Positions 1-4,149 of a stretch of DNA of 5,437 nt are shown piece after piece. Location of the stretch: NCBI GenBank assembly GCA_030671645.1, contig DAOVHV010000085.1, forward strand, positions 1 through 5,437. The letters run 5' to 3'. The stretch's first letter is position 1; each line of letters begins with the position of its first letter. Origin of the DNA: a bacterium (GTDB taxonomy: Bacteria > Bipolaricaulota > Bipolaricaulia > UBA7950 > UBA9294). The notes below the pieces were generated by a model. It was not told the DNA's origin. It did no database searches and saw only the letters and a program-made list of their open reading frames with translations. Both the position numbers and the translations under genes were made by a program.

Positions 1-137
1 GCTGGGATTCCCTTCGTGATACCCCTCGAGGGACAGTTTTGGGACTTTCACTTGGCTAAGTCGGAAGCCGGGCGAATCCTTGTCTCCCAACCGACACGCC
101 AACCGCTCTTACTGCGTGCGCTTGTCGCCCAGCGCGG

Positions 138-902
138 CTACTCTGTCACTCTCAAGCATCCAGCGCCGCGGCCACCAAACTTGCTTCTACTACCTAAGAA
201 GTAGAAGGCACCGCGGATGATGTCGTCTGCTCTGATCTGCAGTAGATTGCTCCCCAGTCTCCGGCGGTCGAGAGGAATGGGACTACAGCCTCCCTCCTCG
301 ATGTTGATCAGATCCGCCGAGAACTTCCGTCCACAGAAGTTACAGGTCATGACGTTGCCATCTTGACTGTAGCCTTGCTTCTCTAGATAGCACTCGCCAC
401 ATGCGTTGAAGGCAGCCCGTAGAATGCCGGTTGCTGTCGTAATGATGAAGAACTCGATTGGCTCACCTTCGTGGACGTAGGTGAAATAATCCGCTTCGTA
501 GGCCTCAAAGGTATCAGTGGGAAGGAGCACGTCCCCTGCAGCATTGGCCGTCACGTAGGGATACGGTGCATGGCCTCGCGTAGCTGCCAGAAGTTCCTCC
601 AGAGGGGATGAAGGATCGGCGTCGGCTGCTGCCGGCTCTGTTTCGGCTACTTCTGTGACAACTTCCAAATCCGTCAGCAGACCTTCATCGTCAACAGACT
701 CGGGAATGGGCACTGCGGTGACAGCCGACTCCGGCTTTGCTTCCGCGACCTCTCCCATTGCAGTTTCAGTCGACGGTAGCGTCTCCGCCTGGACTGTCGC
801 AGCTGTTTCCGCATCGAGTTTCGTGTCCCCCGCAGTCAACAGAAACAAGGATAATCCCGCTGCCAGAGCAACGGCCAGAATAATCAGGAGTGTTCTACTC
901 AT
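138..902 (-). CDS. Membrane-anchored DUF2318 / FtrD-like Fe-S protein
   Basis: The 254-residue product has one hydrophobic N-terminal segment (about residues 4-23), read as a membrane anchor or uncleaved signal; there is no lipobox cysteine. A long acidic, Ala/Glu/Pro-rich linker (about 27-105) follows, then a C-terminal domain (about 125-235) that I recognise as DUF2318 (FtrD-like). The family hallmarks are visible: YFTYV at 139-143, CGEC at 168-171, CNFC at 187-190 and GGC at 204-206, which together could hold an Fe-S or other metal centre on the outer face of the membrane. Family members often sit beside metal or iron transport genes, but their biochemistry is poorly defined. I chose ATG at 902 because GAGGTGGG lies 4 bases upstream; a GTG at 911 lies inside that site. 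The last 19 or so residues, including Cys249, extend beyond the usual family end. It is transcribed divergently from everything else here. Confidence 0.85.
   Translation of the reverse strand: MSRTLLIILAVALAAGLSLFLLTAGDTKLDAETAATVQAETLPSTETAMGEVAEAKPESAVTAVPIPESVDDEGLLTDLEVVTEVAETEPAAADADPSSPLEELLAATRGHAPYPYVTANAAGDVLLPTDTFEAYEADYFTYVHEGEPIEFFIITTATGILRAAFNACGECYLEKQGYSQDGNVMTCNFCGRKFSADLINIEEGGCSPIPLDRRRLGSNLLQIRADDIIRGAFYFLGSRSKFGGRGAGCLRVTE
184..207 (-). repeat. 8-bp hairpin in the 3' end of the DUF2318 gene
   Basis: CTTCTACT (184-191) and AGTAGAAG (200-207) are perfect inverted arms around an 8-base loop. The hairpin lies inside the coding sequence, just past the point where the conserved DUF2318 domain ends (GAFYF). 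No clear T-run follows on the minus strand, so I do not call it an intrinsic terminator; it may be incidental. Confidence 0.4.
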
Positions 903-906
903 CGAA

Positions 907-914
907 CCCACCTC
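907..914 (-). promoter_or_regulatory. Ribosome binding site of the DUF2318 gene
   Basis: On the minus strand GAGGTGGG ends 4 bases before ATG 902. It decides against the in-frame GTG at 911, which overlaps the site itself and would have only GAGAG directly abutting it. Confidence 0.7.
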
Positions 915-1212
915 TCATTTCTCATACCAAGGGCCGCAGCTTTCGACCCTAGACCCATCATCTCCATGTTTGCAGATGTAAGTAGTGTAGATCGGCAAGC
1001 GTCCTTACAGGCTAGACTATTCCAAGATGGAATACAAATCCTCTCTAGCTTTGCCCGAGAATCGATTCGGATACAGAGTTGGGCCCGGAACAATGGAGGG
1101 AGGCGACAAGGGTGATTGATCTTCGCGTCGGAACCTAACCAGGCAGCATAGGAATTGCCGTGACGTTTGCAGGGAGGCGGGCAGGCAGTGGCTGAAACCG
1201 CGCCGTCCGAAA

Positions 1213-1222
1213 CGGGCGCCCG
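1213..1222. repeat. 10-bp palindrome CGGGCGCCCG
   Basis: A perfect GC-rich palindrome within the divergent intergenic region. It is adjacent to a small CCGT/ACGG foldback just upstream. It could be a protein-binding site or chance in a GC-rich patch; nothing ties it to a known regulator. Confidence 0.35.
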
Positions 1223-1259
1223 GAAGGCCGCTCCATACGTAGCTTTCGATGAAGGCAGT

Positions 1260-1276
1260 GTTCCGAGATTCGGAAC
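1260..1276. repeat. Perfect 7-bp dyad GTTCCGA-GAT-TCGGAAC
   Basis: The two 7-base arms are exact inverse complements around a 3-base centre, giving a 17-bp operator-like dyad or a tight hairpin. Part of the right arm (TCGGAAC followed by CT) recurs as a direct repeat at 1128-1136, and GATTCGGA recurs at 1064-1071. The repeated half-site hints at a transcription factor binding region between the divergent genes, but the regulator is unknown. Confidence 0.5.
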
Positions 1277-1595
1277 CTGTTCATCACACTCTGGCAGACT
1301 ACTTCTGAACCGGGAGATGAGTTCGGCAATCGTTAGTTCTCCTATTCCCAAGATCCCCCCGGAGAGGCCTTCTCATGATAAATCGCCAGCTCTCGGGAGA
1401 GGAAACGCGGGACGCGTAACCCTCCAGTCTCTCAGCGGACTGAAGTCTTCCGTCATCTTCCAGCAGATTCTTGTGTTGGAATGCATGACGCGATCCCGAG
1501 TTCTTTCCAGCTCCTTTTCCTTTTTCTCGTATCATCGTAATTGGTGACGTTGATGGGTGATAATCAGCGAGTTGGCACTCAGCGGTAAGCATCTT

Positions 1596-1600
1596 GGAGG
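1596..1600 (+). promoter_or_regulatory. Ribosome binding site of the transporter gene
   Basis: GGAGG (with preceding TT) lies 8 bases before ATG 1609. An in-frame TTG at 1594 overlaps this site and so is an unlikely start; this sets the gene start at 1609. Confidence 0.75.
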
Positions 1601-1608
1601 CTAATCAA

Positions 1609-2319
1609 ATGTCGACTGAGGTTGTTGTGCTTCTCGGAACTGCCGCCACGATCGGCTTTGTTCACACGTTGATAGGCCCCGACCACTACCTGCCGTTCAT
1701 TGTTCTGTCCAAAGCAAGGAGCTGGTCGACGAAGAAGACAGTCCTGATCACGTTCCTATGTGGCCTTGGGCACGTGCTGAGCTCCATAGTCCTTGGTTTC
1801 GCTGGGATCGCCGTGGGCATAGCAGTGTCGCGGCTGGAGATCGTGGAGTCGCTGCGAGGAGAGATCGCTTCGTGGGTTCTCATTGGGTTCGGAGTGATGT
1901 ACACGGCGTGGGGCATCCGCAGCGCCGTTCGCAATCGACCTCATACTCACTTCCATGCTCACGAGAAAGGAGAGGGGCACACGCACGAGCACGGCCACGT
2001 CGGCGAGCATGGGCACGTGCATGATACGAAGGCACGGAGACTTACGCCTTGGGCTCTGTTTATCATCTTTGTTCTTGGTCCCTGTGAACCCTTGATTCCA
2101 CTGCTGATGTATCCCGCCGCGACGGGAAGCGTCTTGGACGTGATGGTTGTCACTTCCGTTTTCGGGGTCGTCACCATTGGCACCATGCTCGGAGTGGTGC
2201 TCGTGCTTCGCTCGGGGCTGGCAAGGCTTCCCCTCGGCCCAATTGAGCGCTACGCGCATGCTCTGGCCGGTCTGGCAATCCTCACGTCCGGCGGTGCAAT
2301 GAAGCTGTTCGGACTGTAG
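1609..2319 (+). CDS. NicO/UreH-like nickel (or cobalt) transporter with His-rich loop
   Basis: The 236-residue polytopic membrane protein has about six hydrophobic segments (roughly residues 4-33, 43-73, 86-103, 146-168, 174-200 and 214-235). The first carries HTLIGPDH (19-26), the His/Asp motif typical of NicO and UreH-type metal permeases; GLGH at 52-55 and GPCEPLIP at 157-164 are further family-like motifs. Between the two halves lies a loop (112-138) with 11 histidines in alternating H-x-H pattern, a common metal-sensing or metal-binding loop in Ni/Co transporters. Direction and metal are not fixed by sequence: RcnA-type relatives export, others import. Its position on the same strand just upstream of a nickel-insertion ATPase and a nickel enzyme gene favours a role in nickel supply. 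A TauE/SafE-like permease annotation is the main alternative, but the His motifs argue against it. Confidence 0.8.
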   Translation: MSTEVVVLLGTAATIGFVHTLIGPDHYLPFIVLSKARSWSTKKTVLITFLCGLGHVLSSIVLGFAGIAVGIAVSRLEIVESLRGEIASWVLIGFGVMYTAWGIRSAVRNRPHTHFHAHEKGEGHTHEHGHVGEHGHVHDTKARRLTPWALFIIFVLGPCEPLIPLLMYPAATGSVLDVMVVTSVFGVVTIGTMLGVVLVLRSGLARLPLGPIERYAHALAGLAILTSGGAMKLFGL

Positions 2320-2437
2320 GCGGAGAGAGTTCTCGATCGCCTTACACGAACAAGGTTTGTGGAAAGTTCTGGCGACACAATACTAAATAGCTACCAATAG
2401 ACGATCTCCCTCCTCTCGCTTATCCGATCTTCTATGT

Positions 2438-2450
2438 TGAACTTGGTTCA
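2438..2450. repeat. Small dyad TGAAC-TTG-GTTCA
   Basis: A perfect 5-bp inverted repeat with a 3-base centre, 170 bases upstream of the DUF3786 start. It could be a transcription factor half-site pair. The arms are short enough to be chance, and it does not match the CRP/FNR or CooA consensus. Confidence 0.25.
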
Positions 2451-2528
2451 TGACTCGAATCTCGCGTCATCTGTCGGAGTTCCGCCTGCATACGCGCACC
2501 GGGCACCCGCTCCACAACGGAGGCGCAC

Positions 2529-2557
2529 TTGCCCGCTCCTGCGAAAGGCCGTATAAC
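2529..2557 (+). promoter_or_regulatory. Candidate sigma70-type promoter for DUF3786-cooC
   Basis: TTGCCC (2529-2534) and TATAAC (2552-2557) are separated by exactly 17 bases; the -10 matches 5 of 6 consensus positions and the -35 matches 4 of 6. Predicted transcription would start near 2563-2566, at the left arm of the inverted repeat at 2565-2588, leaving a short 5' leader of about 43 bases before the DUF3786 start. This suggests that the coding unit can be expressed separately from the transporter upstream. Confidence 0.5.
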
Positions 2558-2564
2558 CATGCAA

Positions 2565-2588
2565 GGCGCGGCTCAATCGATCCGCGCC
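2565..2588 (+). repeat. Perfect 7-bp inverted repeat at the predicted transcription start
   Basis: GGCGCGG (2565-2571) and CCGCGCC (2582-2588) are exact inverse complements around a 10-base centre that itself contains the palindrome ATCGAT (2576-2581). It sits just after the candidate -10 box and ends 8 bases before the ribosome binding site of the DUF3786 gene. As DNA it would be a well-placed repressor operator; as RNA it would form a GC-only stem at the extreme 5' end, able to stabilise the transcript or affect ribosome access. No T-run follows, so it is not a terminator. Confidence 0.55.
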
Positions 2589-2596
2589 AACTTCTC

Positions 2597-2603
2597 GAGG
2601 TGA
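2597..2603 (+). promoter_or_regulatory. Ribosome binding site of the DUF3786 gene
   Basis: GAGGTGA lies 4 bases before ATG 2608. It lies 8 bases downstream of the stem at 2565-2588, so the stem could influence its accessibility. Confidence 0.65.
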
Positions 2604-2607
2604 GACG

Positions 2608-3228
2608 ATGCCGAAAGAGGCAATGCGTGAGTCCCTCCGTCCCCGAATCGACGCAGCACGAGTCAACCTCCGTTCGTACGATCCGGAGGAGCTTGTCCAT
2701 CGGGGCGGGCTGACCCTCTCTGAGAACCGGCTGGAATTCACCCTGCTCGGTACATCGTATTACATCCAGCTGCCGGATCTCGTCGCCCATTTCGCGGACG
2801 GAACGGTTTGCCCCGAGGAACTACAGATCCTGTTCCTCGACTATCTCGTCCACGGGGACGGTACGCCCCCGTCGGGCCAATGGATCGGATTCCAGCAACT
2901 GCCGAACGGCATGTTCTACCGTAAGGCGTTTCAGGGGTACTCGGGAGATCAATTGGTGCACGATCTTGGCGAGAAGATTGACGCATTCCGGGAAGCCGCC
3001 GCAAGCCTTGGTGGTGAGCCGGTCGAACTGGGCGATGCAGCCTATGCGTTTCGTGTGCTCCCCAACGTTCTTCTCGCCGTGGTCTGGTGGAACGGAGACG
3101 AGGAATTCCCGGCCAACGGAACCGTCCTGTTCGATGCGTCGACAAGCCATTACCTTCCAACCGACGGACTGGCCATTGTCGGACGGATGCTCTGCCGGAA
3201 GCTGGCCAAGCTGGGAGGAGCTCAATGA
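2608..3228 (+). CDS. DUF3786 family protein
   Basis: The 206-residue soluble protein has no signal peptide or membrane segment. I recognise DUF3786 from the C-terminal block: LPNVLLAVVWWNGDEEFPA (151-169), then LFD (174-176) and HYLPTDGLA (181-189). The N-terminal half has an alternating strand pattern (LEFTLLGTSYYIQL, 42-55) and an aromatic-rich centre (WIGFQQLPNGMFY, 92-104). Only two cysteines are present (68 and 196), and they form no motif, so it is unlikely to bind an Fe-S cluster on its own. The function of the family is unknown; members are found in anaerobes, and I recall them near CODH/ACS or corrinoid genes. Its stop overlaps the cooC start by ATGA, implying co-translation with the nickel-insertion ATPase. 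Inference: it assists assembly or metallation of acetyl-CoA synthase or CODH. Confidence 0.8.
   Translation: MPKEAMRESLRPRIDAARVNLRSYDPEELVHRGGLTLSENRLEFTLLGTSYYIQLPDLVAHFADGTVCPEELQILFLDYLVHGDGTPPSGQWIGFQQLPNGMFYRKAFQGYSGDQLVHDLGEKIDAFREAAASLGGEPVELGDAAYAFRVLPNVLLAVVWWNGDEEFPANGTVLFDASTSHYLPTDGLAIVGRMLCRKLAKLGGAQ
3214..3220 (+). promoter_or_regulatory. Ribosome binding site of cooC
   Basis: GGAGGAG lies inside the last codons of the DUF3786 gene and 4 bases before ATG 3225. It fixes the cooC start; the longer in-frame version beginning at 3087 would overlap the DUF3786 gene and add 46 unrelated residues before the P-loop. Confidence 0.75.
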
Positions 3229-3980
3229 AGCTCGCGGTCGCCGGAAAAGGTGGTGTGGGGAAGACGACACTGGTCGCCCTGCTAGCCCGTGAAGCCGCAG
3301 CACGTTCCTACCGCGTTCTGGTGGTCGACGGTGATCCTGACTCCAATCTGGCGACAACCCTCGGATTTCCCAATCCGGTCGCTCCGCTCGCTGAGGAGGA
3401 CGCGCTCGTCGCCGAGCGCGCGGGAACCGGCGGGTTCGTTCGCCTGAATCCAACCGTCGACGACATCCCGGATCGCTATGCCGTGGAACAGGACGGGATT
3501 CGACTGCTCGTCCTCGGCGGAATCCGAGGCGGAGGAATGGGGTGTGCCTGCCCGGCCAACACGCTCCTCAAGGCCCTCATCGCCCACTTAATGCTGCAAG
3601 AGGACGACGTGGTCATCGTCGACATGGAGGCAGGAATCGAGCACCTCGGCCGAGGGACGGTCCGAGGCGTGGACGCCCTCCTCCTTGTCGTGGAATCGGA
3701 TCGCCGCACCCTCGAAACGGCCGAGCGGACCCTCGGGCTGGCCCGCGAGATCGGGATCGAGCGGATTCTCGCCGTAGCTAACAAGGTTCGAGATTCGGAG
3801 GAACTGAGCGAGATCGAGCATGGCCTCCCGACCGGCGTACCAATCGTGGGCGTCATCCCGTATCTCGATGAGCTTCGCATCGCAGCTCGCCGTGGTCCGC
3901 TCCCGAAAGCTCAGCGTTTCCCGGCAGTCGGCGATCTATTCTCGATACTGGAGCACCGCCTCCAAATTGCCCAACCTTAG
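3225..3980 (+). CDS. cooC: CooC/AcsF-type nickel-insertion ATPase (MinD/SIMIBI family)
   Basis: The 251-residue cytoplasmic P-loop ATPase begins with the deviant Walker A GKGGVGKTT (7-15), with signature Lys8 and Lys13. Switch I is DGDPDSNL (35-42), switch II is VDMEAGIEHLGRG (132-144), and the base-contact motif is NKVRD (186-190). C107-A-C109 matches the CxC motif that in CooC dimers binds nickel at the subunit interface. Family knowledge: CooC matures the Ni-Fe-S C-cluster of CO dehydrogenase, while the AcsF branch inserts nickel into the A-cluster of acetyl-CoA synthase. Directly preceding acsB, with no CODH gene in view, the AcsF role is the more likely. Length is normal for the family and all motifs are intact. 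The ATGA overlap with the DUF3786 gene suggests translational coupling. Confidence 0.92.
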   Translation: MKLAVAGKGGVGKTTLVALLAREAAARSYRVLVVDGDPDSNLATTLGFPNPVAPLAEEDALVAERAGTGGFVRLNPTVDDIPDRYAVEQDGIRLLVLGGIRGGGMGCACPANTLLKALIAHLMLQEDDVVIVDMEAGIEHLGRGTVRGVDALLLVVESDRRTLETAERTLGLAREIGIERILAVANKVRDSEELSEIEHGLPTGVPIVGVIPYLDELRIAARRGPLPKAQRFPAVGDLFSILEHRLQIAQP

Positions 3981-4007
3981 GCTAATTCAGCGCCCATCGG
4001 CATCCGC

Positions 4008-4036
4008 TTGCGAGACGCCCTATGTCATGGTATCGT
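4008..4036 (+). promoter_or_regulatory. Weak candidate promoter upstream of acsB
   Basis: TTGCGA (4008-4013) and TATCGT (4031-4036) are 17 bases apart, each matching 4 of 6 sigma70 consensus positions. They lie in the 169-bp gap between cooC and acsB. Such a gap without a visible terminator allows both readthrough from cooC and an independent start. The support is thin. Confidence 0.25.
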
Positions 4037-4135
4037 CATGCTACATAAGGATTTCACAACGGACATGCCTCAGGATACACGCCTCAAGCGGCATCTCCGT
4101 TCACATAGCTATATCGGCGATTGGTGGATGCGCCC

Positions 4136-4144
4136 GAGGAGGTG
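4136..4144 (+). promoter_or_regulatory. Ribosome binding site of acsB
   Basis: GAGGAGGTG, a near-perfect Shine-Dalgarno sequence, ends 5 bases before ATG 4150. It supports this start over an in-frame ATG at 4027, whose extra residues look unlike any acetyl-CoA synthase N-terminus. Confidence 0.8.
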
Positions 4145-4149
4145 TGCGT

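Larger units (their letters stand above)
903..1608. other. 706-bp divergent intergenic region, no supported gene
   Basis: This gap separates the start of the DUF2318 gene (minus) from the start of the transporter gene (plus), so it must carry promoters for both directions. Open frames exist on both strands, but they have no good ribosome binding site, no recognisable domain, and odd Ser/Arg/Pro-rich products. Hand counts of two 60-base lines give 26/60 GC (1021-1080) and 25/60 GC (1501-1560), clearly lower than the acsB side. It contains a perfect 7-bp dyad (1260-1276), a 10-bp palindrome (1213-1222), another (1059-1068), and a 9-base direct repeat TCGGAACCT at 1128-1136 and 1270-1278. A pyrimidine-rich tract covers about 1501-1530. 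I recognised no riboswitch, tRNA or mobile element. It could include a decayed gene, but I cannot name one. Confidence 0.6.

Noticed and set aside
23..32. Palindrome CCCTCGAGGG followed by a short T-run at 37-40, as a terminator
   Set aside because: The stem has no room for a loop and only four T residues follow. Too weak to call.
1..51. GTG start of a further minus-strand gene downstream of DUF2318
   Set aside because: Only 17 codons are visible and no ribosome binding site precedes it.
1..204. Plus-strand open frame from the left edge, or the end of a gene entering from the left
   Set aside because: It would overlap the 3' end of the DUF2318 gene by about 65 bases. Its product is not recognisable, and its GTG at 16 has no ribosome binding site. 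The alternative frame ending at 59 is too short to judge.
899..1351. Minus-strand 150-codon frame whose stop overlaps the DUF2318 start by ATGA
   Set aside because: The junction is suggestive, but the product has no recognisable domain, an implausible composition, and no good ribosome binding site. It also covers the dyad-rich region. Most likely a chance frame.
1167..1547. Plus-strand 126-codon frame in the long intergenic region
   Set aside because: The Ser/Arg/Pro-rich product resembles no family I know, and overlapping frames on the other strand are equally long.
1299..1592. Minus-strand 97-codon frame in the long intergenic region
   Set aside because: No ribosome binding site or recognisable domain. 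The C-terminal part looks slightly protein-like, so a gene remnant is possible but unsupported.
903..1608. Cobalamin or NiCo riboswitch upstream of the transporter
   Set aside because: I looked for a B12-box-like motif and for the conserved G-rich four-way junction pattern. The G-rich stretch at 1167-1190 does not fit convincingly. A covariance-model search would settle it.
2320..2400. Intrinsic terminator after the transporter gene
   Set aside because: Only 4-bp foldbacks (around 2322-2335 and 2350-2361) without a T-run were found, so readthrough into the DUF3786 unit cannot be excluded.
2448..2790. Overlapping open frames on both strands around the DUF3786 start
   Set aside because: They are shadows of the GC-rich leader and of the DUF3786 gene, with no family resemblance and no ribosome binding sites.
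4027..4149. In-frame N-terminal extension of acsB from ATG 4027
   Set aside because: The extra residues do not resemble any AcsB N-terminus, and the strong Shine-Dalgarno sequence at 4136-4144 points to 4150.
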